DNA of 64,000 bases from Pseudomonas sp. HR96 (GTDB taxonomy: Bacteria; Pseudomonadota; Gammaproteobacteria; Pseudomonadales; Pseudomonadaceae), in the NCBI RefSeq assembly GCF_034059295.1, contig NZ_CP139141.1, positions 4,323,001-4,387,000 of the forward strand, given 5' to 3'. Position 1 is the stretch's first letter; every line of letters starts with the position of its first letter. The position numbers and the translations under genes were made by a program. The notes below the pieces were generated by a model. The model was not told where the DNA came from. It searched no databases and was given only the letters and a program-made list of their open reading frames with translations. Of this stretch, positions 48,662 through 59,200 are shown in pieces.

Positions 48662-50692
48662 ATGGCACGCCAATCAGACCTGCGCTACACCTTTGCGGCC
48701 CTCGCCAGCGAGGCGAAATTCGAGGTTGTCAGCTTCGACCTCACCGAAGGCCTTTCCCAGCCCTTCCTCCTCAGCCTGACCCTGTCCAGCCATGACCCCA
48801 ACATCGACTTCGCCGGCCTGCTCGACTGCGCCGCGCTGTTCACCCTGTGGCACGGCGACACCCCGGTCCGCCACGTCCATGGTCTGATCAGCACCGTGCA
48901 GGTCGGCCAGAGCGGCTTTCGCCGCACCCAATACCAAGTGGTGATCGAACCCCAGCTGGCGCGCCTGGCCCTGTGCTCGAACTGGCGCATCTTCCAGCAC
49001 CAGAGCGTGCCGCAGATCATCGACCAGGTGCTCGGCGAGCATCACCTGCTCAACCGCGAGCAACACCTTACCTCGCCTCACCAGCCCCGCGAATACTGCG
49101 TACAGGCCGGCGAAACCGACCTCGCCTTCCTCGCCCGCCTCGCCGCCGAAGAAGGCCTGCTGTACAGCTTCGAACACGATGACAAGGGCCACCGCCTGGT
49201 CTACACCGACCGCATCCTGTGTCTGGCCGCCATCGGCGAAAAAGACGCCTGCAGTGTCCTCTACCAGGGGGCCGCAGGCGGTGATCAGCCGCAGCCAGCC
49301 CTGAACCGCTTCAGCTACACCGAAAAGGTCTGCACCGCCCGCCAGGTGCAACGCGACTACACCTTCACCCACCCGCGCTACAACCTGCAGCACTCGCACC
49401 AGGGCCGCGACCTGCAACGCCAGGGGCCTGACTACGAGCGCTTCGACTACCCCGGCCGCTACAAGCGCGACGCCGCTGGGCAGCCCTTCACCGAGACGCG
49501 CCTGCTGGCCCTGCGCAACAGCGCGCGGGTGGCCGAGGCCACGGGCGATGATCCACGGGTGCGGCCGGGCCGCGAATTCCAGTTGGTCGAGCATCCGCGC
49601 CAGGCGCTGAACGCCTGGTGGCGGCCCGTTTATGTCGAGCACCAAGGCGCCCAGGCCCTGAGTCAGGAAGAGGACGCCGTGGGCGCGCCCTCAGGCACCT
49701 ACTACACCCAGACCGCCCAACTGGTCGATGGCCGCGCCGAGTGGAAAGCCGAACTGCTGCCCCCACCCCGCATCAGCGGCACTCAGACCGCAACCGTCAC
49801 CGGACCGCCCGGCGAGGAGATCTATTGCGACGAGTGGGGCCGGGTCAAGGTCAGCTTCCCCTGGGACCGCGAGAGCAGCAACGACGACAAGAGCTCGTGC
49901 TGGGTGCGGGTCAGCCAGGGCTGGGCCGGCACCATGTGGGGTGCCATGGCCATTCCGCGAGTCGGCCAGGAGGTGCTGGTGGGCTTCAATGACGGCGACC
50001 CGGACCAGCCGATCATCATCGGCCGAGCCTACCGTGCCGACAACCGGCCGCCCTATGAACTGCCCAGGCACAAGACGCGCATGTCGCTGAAAAGCCAGAC
50101 CCACAAGGGCGAAGGCTTCAATGAGCTGCGCTTCGAAGATGAACTGGGCCAGCAGGAGGTATTCATCCATGCCGAGCGGGACCAGAACAACCGGGTCAAG
50201 CATGACGAAACGACCGAAGTCGGGCATGACCGTACGGAGAGCGTCGGGCATGACGAGCGGGTGAGCGTCGGCAACGATCAGTTCATCAACGTGTTCAACA
50301 ATCGAGCCCTGAATGTGCATGGCCACCAGCACTCGACAGTGGTCAAGGACTGGCACGACAACGTCGAAAACAGTCGTTACCAGACCACCACCGCCGACCA
50401 TCGCAGCGAGGTAGGCGGCAACAGTGAAGGGCTGATCAAAGGCCAGCGGACCCTGACCATTGGCGGGGGTGGAAAGCTGACCACTACCACCTATCGACTG
50501 GACACCAGCGAACGCCTGGTACTCACCGGTCCCGGAGGCAGCATCACGATCGATGCCGGCGGCGTATTCATCGAGGGGATAACGGTCAACGTCGCAGGAC
50601 CCATCACGGCTGGCAGCAAGGGCAGAGGCAATGACCTGGGCTTGCAATTGTTGGCTGCGCAGACGAAGACCTGCGAGGGCCTGACACCATGA
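48662..50692 (+). CDS. vgrG: VgrG, type VI tail spike protein (TssI)
   Basis: The 676-aa trimeric spike has the gp27-like domain (about 1-370), the OB fold with YCDEWGRVKVSFPWDRES and VGQEVLVGFNDGDPDQPIII, and the gp5-like beta-prism (to about 650; DETTEVGHDRTESVGHDERV). There is no C-terminal enzymatic domain, so it is a structural VgrG. The stop overlaps the adaptor start by 4 nt, which marks the effector genes downstream as its cargo. Confidence 0.96.
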   Translation: MARQSDLRYTFAALASEAKFEVVSFDLTEGLSQPFLLSLTLSSHDPNIDFAGLLDCAALFTLWHGDTPVRHVHGLISTVQVGQSGFRRTQYQVVIEPQLARLALCSNWRIFQHQSVPQIIDQVLGEHHLLNREQHLTSPHQPREYCVQAGETDLAFLARLAAEEGLLYSFEHDDKGHRLVYTDRILCLAAIGEKDACSVLYQGAAGGDQPQPALNRFSYTEKVCTARQVQRDYTFTHPRYNLQHSHQGRDLQRQGPDYERFDYPGRYKRDAAGQPFTETRLLALRNSARVAEATGDDPRVRPGREFQLVEHPRQALNAWWRPVYVEHQGAQALSQEEDAVGAPSGTYYTQTAQLVDGRAEWKAELLPPPRISGTQTATVTGPPGEEIYCDEWGRVKVSFPWDRESSNDDKSSCWVRVSQGWAGTMWGAMAIPRVGQEVLVGFNDGDPDQPIIIGRAYRADNRPPYELPRHKTRMSLKSQTHKGEGFNELRFEDELGQQEVFIHAERDQNNRVKHDETTEVGHDRTESVGHDERVSVGNDQFINVFNNRALNVHGHQHSTVVKDWHDNVENSRYQTTTADHRSEVGGNSEGLIKGQRTLTIGGGGKLTTTTYRLDTSERLVLTGPGGSITIDAGGVFIEGITVNVAGPITAGSKGRGNDLGLQLLAAQTKTCEGLTP

Positions 50693-51624
50693 ACTCAAGC
50701 ATCGTCCTCGACTTCGTCAGCCATCAACATCAGCCCGACGCATGGTTGTACCTGCTCCTTGATCCTTTGGCGGAAATCCCGTCGGACGATCCTCTTCATC
50801 TCGATGCGCTGCGCCTACGCCTGGGCCAGGACGCCCTCACCAGCCTGCCAAGACCGGATCTGGAGTATGACATCCAGCACCATCCGGTGCTGATCACCAT
50901 CGCCTCGCCGGGCGGTGCGCCGGCAGACGATCTGTTGCGCCTGTCCGGCTGGCATGCCCAGCGGGACGATGCGAGACATCACCGCTACGTATGCGGTTGG
51001 CTAAGCAGCACTGCCGCTGCACAAACCGTCAGCCGCCATTTGCAGGCGCTGAGCCTGTTGCCGACTCCAGCGGGACAGGCCTATCAGCCACTGCATGAAC
51101 CCCTGCGTCTCGAACTGATGGCGGGTGTCATCGGCGCCGGCCACCCCGCCCCCTGGTGGCCAGTGAGACGCTGGTTGATCCCGGCCAGCAGCGGTGATGG
51201 TCTGGTACTTGAAGGGTATCCGGAATTCCAGGCGGTCACCGACCTGGAGCTGGCAGATAGGCAGGAGGACATTCCTTTGGCCAGCGCTTTGTTGGATATC
51301 TGGCGCAGAACGCTCAGCACCCTCGAAGGTTACGCGCCGGGCCGTTGGACTGGCCCCACCAGCCTGCCTCCCTTCGCAGTGATGCAGGCCCTTGCACAGA
51401 TTCAGCAGGCGCGAACGCTGGAGCTGACCGACCCCGAAGACATCCTGCAACTGGCTATTCACCGGTTGATGCTGCATCCGCGCTTGCACTGGCACCCGAG
51501 GGTGCGCCAGCTCATCGGCAGCGCAGCTCGGGATGAGATACCGCTCGCCGACTCATTCGATCATTACCACGACCAGGACTGGGAGCTGATCGTCAACGAA
51601 CTGGAAGAAGGGGCTGCCCAATGA
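50689..51624 (+). CDS. Probable T6SS effector adaptor (divergent DUF4123-like)
   Basis: The 311-aa protein sits between vgrG and the large effector with 4-nt ATGA overlaps on both sides, the usual place of DUF4123 (Tap/TEC) chaperones that load effectors on VgrG. Its first 150 residues (AWLYLLLDPLAEIPSDDPLH, HRYVCGWLSSTAAAQTVSRH, YQPLHEPLRLELM) loosely resemble the DUF4123 pattern, and the rest is helical. The family call rests mainly on context and is tentative. Confidence 0.65.
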   Translation: MNSSIVLDFVSHQHQPDAWLYLLLDPLAEIPSDDPLHLDALRLRLGQDALTSLPRPDLEYDIQHHPVLITIASPGGAPADDLLRLSGWHAQRDDARHHRYVCGWLSSTAAAQTVSRHLQALSLLPTPAGQAYQPLHEPLRLELMAGVIGAGHPAPWWPVRRWLIPASSGDGLVLEGYPEFQAVTDLELADRQEDIPLASALLDIWRRTLSTLEGYAPGRWTGPTSLPPFAVMQALAQIQQARTLELTDPEDILQLAIHRLMLHPRLHWHPRVRQLIGSAARDEIPLADSFDHYHDQDWELIVNELEEGAAQ

Positions 51625-54600
51625 CGCTTGCTTCGCATACGCGCATAGCCACCACCGAATGTGCTCCTTCTATCAAAGGTTGCCGAGTCTGCCGACGCCA
51701 GGGCCTGGCAATTCTTCCTTTGCGCCGTTCACTGCTCCCCAAGCCGCACATCTGGAAGCACCTGCCCGAGCCGGAAATCTCCGACACTCAACTGGGCATG
51801 CGCATTCTGCGCGCCGGTTTCCTCTATGTGTTGCTGGATGACCGGATCTGGCAAGCCTATCAGGTCACCGTCGACGGCTACCTGCGCCAGTTCAACCCCT
51901 ACCAGCCGCGGCACTGCAACGAACGTCGCCTGACCCGGGCCTGCGTGAATCAGGACCACGACATCCCTGCCTCATTTCTCAACATCGACACCGATAAATA
52001 CCGCACCGCCTCTTTCGCTTTCTCCAGCGATCCCTGGCCGGTCAGTGTGTTGGACGCCTACAAAGCGCTGCGCAACATCGAGAGAATGCAAATGATCGAT
52101 CTGGCCACAGCCCGGGACAACCCGACCCAGTACGGTAATTACCTCACCACTGACGAGCCTTGGGTGCAAAAGCACGTTTATGAATACCGTGACTTTGTGC
52201 CCGGCTTCACCAGTGTCCACGGCTTCCATAGCCGTGCTCACCGCCAATCCACGTTCAGAAACTACCTGCGCACGGCCCGGGTACACCCCACGCTAGGGCC
52301 CGGCGTGCTGGCCATCGAGGTGGATGACGACGTCGGCCTGGTTCAGGAATACAACGCCATGCGCGCCAGCTGGGCCCATGCGCGGCAGGTGTGGCTGGAG
52401 GAGCCGGAGCGGGCGTATCAGCATCAGACTTCACAGATTCTGTTGGCCATTCGGCAGTTGCATCGACAATGGGCAGACTCCAAGGTGAGGGTCCCCCCCC
52501 TGCCACCCGGCTCGCCCATCATCCCGGGAGCCTGGGAAAAAGCGCGCGCCCGTCGTGTGGACGAACGGGCTGCAAAAAGTGACGCCCGGCTGGAAGAACG
52601 CTACGACGAATCGAAGCGCGCGGCCTTTCAGACTACTTACGACACCGTGCTCGGGCTCTATCAACAACACATTGATGAGTACGGCGCACTGTATGCCCAG
52701 GCCTTCGACTCTGCCGACTTCCGGGTGGCGATGGAGCACGACTACGACGGGAATGACCGCCAATCGGGTATCGCCTACAGCAAGACGATGGCGTTGTGCC
52801 TTCGTGGTGGAGTCAGTGAAGCCGCCAACAATGACACTGGGCCCACGGCAATGCTGTGGCTGCAAATGCTCACCGATCCGCAAAGCCCGATCTACCGAGC
52901 GATGTTGATGCGCGACAAGCACCTGCTGGCAGAGCTACTGCCAAGCTTCAATGCTACGGGCGTTGAGGACTGGAATGATACCGGCAGGCTTTACGCGGTG
53001 ATGAAAGATGTCGTTGGCAGCGATGAAGGCAAGGAAATGCGGCGGCAACAACTGCAGACCGCCTTGGCGGAAATAATAACGGCGGTAAACGCTGCCAACC
53101 TGCGTCTGAAGGCCCTTACAGGGCCCGGCGTGGAATGTGCCCTGTCCCGGCTCAATACCGCCAGCCAGTTTATCTATAACGGTGTGTCGATGATGCAAAT
53201 CCACATCCCGATAAAGCTCGGCGAATATTACGCATTGCAGTCCAAATACATCCGCAGTCTGCAAAATCGACTGAGTGACAGCTACCCGGGCAAACACCAG
53301 AAAGCTCGCCCGATGATCATCGGAGGCCTGCTGAGCCTCTCGGTGATGGATCCGAGCGTTGCCGACCGGGTGGTCAATGCTTCGCTCTGGGTAGAGGGCA
53401 CCCTTGAAGAGCTGCAGAAGTCGCTCGCAGGAGCGAAGGACGCTGCGGCGAACGAACTTTCGCCCGTCGAACCCTGGCCTGGCCTGGTGGCAGTCAGCGT
53501 AGGACTCGGCACGCTGGACCCTTCGGTCCGACACGCCATTGCGGGGCTGAAGATAAACACGCATCAGGCAAAAAAATGGGTTTCGGCAGGCTTCACAGGC
53601 CTTAGAGGGATTGCCGGAAGTGCCGATTTTTTGCTTGCTCTCGGCGGCCTGTATTTTATGCATGATGCTTTGGTCAAGAACCTGAAAGCGGCTAATGAGA
53701 TAATCGGCGAGAGGCCTAGAGAGGCTGCGTTGGCATTGGAGGGTAGTTCCCTCGCCGTACTTGGTGCCGCAGCTGAAATTACTGGTATCGCGCTTAAATC
53801 AGCAAAATATGGACTGGAGGCAAACAGATTAATTACGAGCACATCAGTGATTGCAACCCAAGCCGCTAGTTACGCCGACCAGCTAATAAAACTGGGTGGC
53901 CACACGCTTGCATTGACAGGGTTTGTGGATGCAGCTCAGACGGGATTTGCGGCATACCGAACTTACCAAACAGGGGATCATACATCTATGTATATCTACC
54001 TGAGCTCATCCACATTGTCCGCCCTTAGCGCTGGGACTGGCTTAAAGTCCGTAAGCACAAACCAACTAAATCTACGAGGGGCGCTAGGCTGGACCATACT
54101 TTTTTCTATCGGAGCATTTGCTCTATCGAAAATAGCAGAAATTAAAGAATCATCAATGCTAGAGTCATGGGCGAAACGTTGTTTTTTTGGAACAGGCGGC
54201 GAAATTTTTGAAGATCATTGGAGCACTTCGGAGTCAGCAGCAACGGCATGGGCAGAATTAAATGCGATCACTACCGGGATGCGCGCCATAATACAATTTA
54301 AGCGCGAGAAATCAGCTCTCGGATCGACAGACTTGGCAATGTTACAACCATCCATCTCTTACAAAATTATATTCCCCTATTTTGATAAAAACCGGGCAAG
54401 TTATCGATGGGCTTTATTTTTGCACCGCCGTGACGACGAAAAATCACACAATTATATTTCTGGGGAACCCATTTTCGAGCAAGAGCACAATCCAACAACC
54501 GCAACAACCCCGGCAATAACCAAACAATCCAAACTGTTACGCACAAGGGAGTACGATTACCCTGACTACGATATACCCGTAAACACCCCACTTTTGGAAA

Positions 54601-54782
54601 ATCGAGTCATCAAATCAGAAGGCGAGGGCATGGTTGCATTTCTTGATATTTATGGACAAATCAAGACACATCTATACATGAACCCGAATCGCATTACGGG
54701 AGTCTCCTTTTACGTGACCTACTGGCCCGACAAAGAGACCCCGGACGTATATGCAGAATTAGTACAGACAAAAAAAATCTAG
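51621..54782 (+). CDS. Putative T6SS effector, VasX/BTH_I2691-like
   Basis: The 1053-aa protein opens with CRVCRRQGLAILPLRRS, then LRAGFLYVLLDDRIWQAYQV and RTARVHPTLGPGVLAIEVDD, the N-terminal pattern of VasX-type and BTH_I2691-family T6SS effectors. Hydrophobic segments near residues 665-685 (ADFLLALGGLYFMHDAL), 700-725, 795-815 and 823-842 (GWTILFSIGAFALSKIAEI) suggest a membrane-inserting or pore-forming C-terminus, as in VasX. From about residue 640 the DNA becomes markedly AT-rich. The likely chaperone precedes it and a membrane protein follows. Toxicity is inferred, not shown. Confidence 0.75.
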   Translation: MTLASHTRIATTECAPSIKGCRVCRRQGLAILPLRRSLLPKPHIWKHLPEPEISDTQLGMRILRAGFLYVLLDDRIWQAYQVTVDGYLRQFNPYQPRHCNERRLTRACVNQDHDIPASFLNIDTDKYRTASFAFSSDPWPVSVLDAYKALRNIERMQMIDLATARDNPTQYGNYLTTDEPWVQKHVYEYRDFVPGFTSVHGFHSRAHRQSTFRNYLRTARVHPTLGPGVLAIEVDDDVGLVQEYNAMRASWAHARQVWLEEPERAYQHQTSQILLAIRQLHRQWADSKVRVPPLPPGSPIIPGAWEKARARRVDERAAKSDARLEERYDESKRAAFQTTYDTVLGLYQQHIDEYGALYAQAFDSADFRVAMEHDYDGNDRQSGIAYSKTMALCLRGGVSEAANNDTGPTAMLWLQMLTDPQSPIYRAMLMRDKHLLAELLPSFNATGVEDWNDTGRLYAVMKDVVGSDEGKEMRRQQLQTALAEIITAVNAANLRLKALTGPGVECALSRLNTASQFIYNGVSMMQIHIPIKLGEYYALQSKYIRSLQNRLSDSYPGKHQKARPMIIGGLLSLSVMDPSVADRVVNASLWVEGTLEELQKSLAGAKDAAANELSPVEPWPGLVAVSVGLGTLDPSVRHAIAGLKINTHQAKKWVSAGFTGLRGIAGSADFLLALGGLYFMHDALVKNLKAANEIIGERPREAALALEGSSLAVLGAAAEITGIALKSAKYGLEANRLITSTSVIATQAASYADQLIKLGGHTLALTGFVDAAQTGFAAYRTYQTGDHTSMYIYLSSSTLSALSAGTGLKSVSTNQLNLRGALGWTILFSIGAFALSKIAEIKESSMLESWAKRCFFGTGGEIFEDHWSTSESAATAWAELNAITTGMRAIIQFKREKSALGSTDLAMLQPSISYKIIFPYFDKNRASYRWALFLHRRDDEKSHNYISGEPIFEQEHNPTTATTPAITKQSKLLRTREYDYPDYDIPVNTPLLENRVIKSEGEGMVAFLDIYGQIKTHLYMNPNRITGVSFYVTYWPDKETPDVYAELVQTKKI

Positions 54783-54808
54783 AACTAAACTGATAAAATG
54801 AGACTGCA

Positions 54809-55612
54809 ATGACGCGCACTCGTGAAGCTGAGAATCCTTTTCGCGCCCTTGGCTGGAAATATAATCTACCTAACCCAAACGAAACGCCCTCAAAGACACC
54901 AAACGCGAAAACCTTAACAAAACATCCCCGCCATATGGATAATATTTACATGGAATTATCCAGAGAAACAAGCGCGAACCGTGAAGCAGGTATTCTATTA
55001 ACAATTAGCGGGCTTGTCATATTGGTTGTCTATCTTGCCATAACAATCACTTTAGTAGACTTTAACAGAATCGAGACTTCATTGATACTGGCCGGAGTGT
55101 TAGTTTTTTCATGCACTGTGTGCCTATTCTATTATTTCTGGCGCATTGACACTGAGACTCCAGTTGATGAACCCATTCGCTTCAATCGAAAACGACGAAA
55201 AGTTTACGCATACAACTTTCGACCCAATGGAAAAAAATTCTACTGTCGCAAGGGATGGGGCGCCACTCCAGTTGTCTATGACTGGGACAATCTGCGCGCG
55301 GAGTTCTATAGCGTTTATGGTCCTATGGGAACTGGCGGTCTGGTGGAAAACATATACTTGGCTGTGGTCGAGCCAGGAACCGGAAAAATCATAGATCGAT
55401 TCTTCTTCGCCCACGGGCAGTCTCAAGGTGAAATGTACTGGGCATTGGCCCAAATATACATGCAGCAAGGGCCTGAAGCTCTTTCCGATTTCGGCAACGC
55501 TTCTGAAGCCTGGGCCAGAATGTACGCTGTTGAAAACCTAAGCCGCCGAATCGGCCCCAAAGTGCAGTGGCCGCACGCAATGGACGTGGAATCCAAGACA
55601 GCACCCTCATGA
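54809..55612 (+). CDS. DUF6708-like membrane protein, candidate immunity factor
   Basis: The 267-aa protein has two membrane helices, about residues 61-83 (GILLTISGLVILVVYLAITI) and 91-111, and a C-terminal cytoplasmic part starting DEPIRFNRKRRKVYAYNF, which resembles DUF6708. It lies right after the effector, in AT-rich DNA like the effector C-terminus, and before PAAR. Immunity to membrane-acting effectors is usually given by membrane proteins encoded next to them, which supports this role. No strong SD is seen; an internal ATG (codon 43) is possible. Confidence 0.6.
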   Translation: MTRTREAENPFRALGWKYNLPNPNETPSKTPNAKTLTKHPRHMDNIYMELSRETSANREAGILLTISGLVILVVYLAITITLVDFNRIETSLILAGVLVFSCTVCLFYYFWRIDTETPVDEPIRFNRKRRKVYAYNFRPNGKKFYCRKGWGATPVVYDWDNLRAEFYSVYGPMGTGGLVENIYLAVVEPGTGKIIDRFFFAHGQSQGEMYWALAQIYMQQGPEALSDFGNASEAWARMYAVENLSRRIGPKVQWPHAMDVESKTAPS

Positions 55613-55662
55613 CTCTCCCAATAAACACCGGATCCCGCTCCACACCGAAAGGAAGCCCCCCA

Positions 55663-55920
55663 ATGAAACCCATCGTCCTGGTCGGCCACGCCCACCACTG
55701 CCCCATCCACGGCGCCGGTGAAGTCATCACCGGTTCCTCCACTACTTTGCTCAACGGCCGCCCGGTCGCTCGAGTCGGTGATGAAATCAGCTGCGGAGCC
55801 GTCATCGAAACCGGCTCGCCCTATCATTCAGACCAGGGCAGGCCCATCGCCAGAGTCGGAGACAGCACCGATCACGGCGGTACCCTGATCGAAGGAGATG
55901 GCGACTGGGTGCTCGACTGA
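55663..55920 (+). CDS. PAAR domain protein, T6SS spike tip
   Basis: The 85-aa protein with MKPIVLVGHAHHCPIHGAGE, RPVARVGDEISCGAVIETG and PIARVGDSTDHGGTLIEG is a lone PAAR domain that sharpens the VgrG spike. AAAGGAAG lies seven bases before this ATG; another in-frame ATG at 55609 overlaps the preceding stop. The histidines and cysteine (C16, C46) resemble the zinc-binding set. It has no fused toxin domain and would serve the cassette upstream. Confidence 0.9.
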   Translation: MKPIVLVGHAHHCPIHGAGEVITGSSTTLLNGRPVARVGDEISCGAVIETGSPYHSDQGRPIARVGDSTDHGGTLIEGDGDWVLD

Positions 55921-56241
55921 GCGCCGCTCAATGGAGGGCCCAATTAGCCTCCACTATTTGCATTACCTAGTTACAAAATACTCAAACGCGCACCCACAAA
56001 TGCCAGCCCCGACAACGCCGCCGCCAACAACAGGATACATCTTGTCAAATAACCAGCTGTTAAAGCTCTACCCCTTCCAAAAAAGTGAAACAATATTTTT
56101 CTAAACATTTGCAATATTTTCACACTACTGAGAATCAAGCCAAACAGAGTACTCAACAAAGGTCGACAACTGATCCAACCTGATGAAAACTAGCCAGCTC
56201 CTCACCCCCCTCATTCAGCTTCCTGCGTTCATAGGCCCCGA
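55921..56241. other. Intergenic region, AT-rich, no supported gene
   Basis: Between PAAR and the SNF2 gene are 321 nt. I see a 6-bp hairpin TGGAGG/CCTCCA at 55932-55953 without a T tract and AT-rich stretches near 56085-56125. No coding region is convincing. Confidence 0.6.
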
Positions 56242-59200
56242 ATGTCCCAATGCCCCCTTACCCGCGCCGACCTGCCCTATCACTGCCAAGCCGTTCTCTT
56301 CGGGTTGATCACCGCGTTCCCCGGCAGGGGCAAGAACTCGTTGCTCAAGATTATCCGCGCCATGGACGTCACCGATGAAAGCGGCAGGCTGCTGAATATC
56401 GACACCTTGCTGGAGACACTGGAGTGGCTAAAGGCCGAGGGTTGGGTCGTGGGCGAGCAGCGTCAGGAGGGCCATTACTACTGCGTCGCGTTCGAGCGGC
56501 GCAACCAGGTGCTGTTGAGTCTGACCTATGCCGCCGACGGCTCCTATTGGTTGCAGGCGATCACCGATCATATGCCGGCAAGCCAGCCGTGGAAGCTGTT
56601 TCCGACATTGCAGGAGCTGTGGCTGTATCTGCTGACGAACAACATTCGGCGGTTCGAGAATTCATTGCGCATGCTCGGCAGTTTTGCCCAGGACATGCCG
56701 GCCTGGCATCCCATGCACCAGCTGCAGGGCGACGCTGCCGGGCTGGAGTTCATGGCGTTCAAGGGTAACGAGGTCAGCTTGATGCTGGTCGAGCACTATC
56801 TGTACCTGAACAACTTGCGCTTGGGGCCTGTAGGTCCCTGCTATCGCCTGGCCGTGGAGCAGCTGCGGCGCACGCCCAATTCCGCATTGGGGCTGCAGTT
56901 GCAGCTGCAGGCGATCTGGCGTGGCGATCAGCGCGTGCTCGACAGCTTCAGCGACCAGATGCCGACGCTGCCCAAGGTGATGCACGGCCTGTGTCGTGGC
57001 CAGGTGGACCAGGCCTTGGCCTTGTTGCGCGGCATCCTCGTCGACCAGCGCAAGGAGACCCGCAAGCGCCGCATCGACTTCCCGCCCGTGCTCAATGGCC
57101 TGTATTGCCTACTGCTGTTGGCCGAGAACGATCCCAAGCAACGTGCGGCGCTCAAACAGGCGCTGACGCTGGGTATCCAGGAGAGTTTCGGTGCGGCCTA
57201 CCCGGTGCTGTACAAGTTGTACGAGCAGTTGCAGGGTGGCAAGGCGCAGCTGTCGGCCGAGCTGCCGGACACCCTCAACGGTCTGGACGGACTGATGCTG
57301 GCCCTGGGGCTTTACTGGCTGGATGCGCCAAAGGCCAGGTTGCAGCGCTGGTGCACGCGGCTCGAAGCCTACCGCGAGCAACTGCAGGATGAAGGCTACC
57401 TATGGCTGGCGGCGGAGTTCGATGCGCTGATTGCCGAGCAGTTCGGTGGGCCGCGGCGCCTGGCCGAGGTGCATGAGCGCGATGGTCTGCAACCGCTGGT
57501 CGGGTTGTTTATGCGCCAGGAGACCTGGCAGCATGCGCTGAGTGCCTTGAGTCAGCTCAAGCCGAGCAAGGCCTCCACCGTGACGGCAGAGGGCGATCCG
57601 AGGTCGCGCCTGAGCTGGTTCATCGCCATGGACCGCTACCCGCACCAGCTCGAGCCGCGCGAGCAGAAGCGCAACGCCAAGGGCGTGTGGAGCAAGGGGC
57701 GCCCGCTGTCGCTCAAACGCCTGGCCGAGGACGGCGCGGGCCTGGACTATCTGTGCGAACAGGACCGCCAAACCATCGCGGCCATTCAGGTGAGCAAGGC
57801 CTATTACAGCAGCATTCACTATGAACTGCCGCTGGAGCTGGGCTTGCCCCGGCTGGTCGGGCACCCCGCACTGTTTTGGGAGGATGCGCCGGATGTTCGC
57901 ATCGACCTGCTCGAAGGCCAGGCCAGCTTGCGCCTGCAAGCCGGCAAAGGCGCCATCAGCCTGCAACTTGAGCCGCCCGGGGTCGTCAACGCTCAGCAGA
58001 TCTTCCTCGACAAGGAGACGCCGACCCGCCTGGTGGTGTACCCGCTGAATCGGGAGTTGCGGCAGATTGCCGAGATCATCGGCGACGGGCTGACCGTGCC
58101 GCAGTCGGCCAAGGCGCAGTTGATCGCGGCGGTGAACGCGATCGCCCCGCTGCTGCCGATTCATTCCGACCTGCCGGAGTTGACCGGCCACCTGGACCGC
58201 GCGGCCGCCGACACGCGGCTGTATGCGCACCTGCTGCCACTGGCCGAAGGCCTGCGCCTGCAATTGCTGGTGCGGCCGCTGGCCGAAGGCAGCTGGTTGC
58301 GTCCGGGCCAGGGCGCGGAGAATCTGCTGGGCGAGCGCGATGGCAAGCCACTGCAGGTGCATCGCGATCTGGCAGGCGAGCGCCAGGCCCTGCAACGAGT
58401 GTTGCAGGCGTGCCCCGGCCTGGCCGATGCCGACAGCGACGGCCATGAGTGGCAGCTCGATCAACCGCAGCGCGCCTTGCAGGTGCTCAGCGAGTTGCAG
58501 GCCATTGCCAGCGAGCAACTGCAGTGCATCTGGCCGGAGGGCGAGCGCATGCGCATCGGTGGGCGCAGCAGCCTGCGCCAATTGAAACTGGGTCTGCGCC
58601 AGCAGGACGACTGGTTCATGCTGCAGGGCGAGATTCCCCTGGACAACGGCAAGGTGCTGCAGCTCCGCCAGTTGCTGGCACTGTTCAAGGCCAACCCGGG
58701 GCGCTTCGTCAGGCTCGACGACGGCGACTGGCTGGCACTGGATGACAGCCTGCGCAAGCGCCTGGACGAGTTGGGCCACCTGGCCGAACGGGTCACCGAG
58801 CAGGGTTTGCGCCTGAGCCAGTTGACCGCGCCGTTGCTGGCCAACCTCGCCCAGGAGGTCGGCGCCTTCGAGGCCGACCAGCGCTGGCAGGCACACCTGG
58901 ACAAGCTGCAATCGCTGCGCGACTTCCAGCCCCAGGTGCCGGCCACCCTGCACGCCGAACTGCGCGGCTATCAACGCGAAGGTTTCGCCTGGCTCTCACG
59001 GCTGGCGCACTGGGGCGTGGGCGCCTGCCTGGCCGACGACATGGGCCTGGGCAAGACCGTACAGACCCTGGCCCTGCTGTTGGAACGCGCGACCAGGGGT
59101 CCGCAACTGGTGGTGGCGCCGACATCGGTGACGCTCAACTGGCAAGCCGAATGCCAACGCTTCGCCCCACACCTCAACGTGCGCGTCTACCAGCAACAGC

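Noticed and set aside
55971..56159. Hydrophobic 62-codon minus-strand frame
   Set aside because: It would need a TTG start without a ribosome binding site, in an AT-rich gap; the hydrophobicity can be chance.
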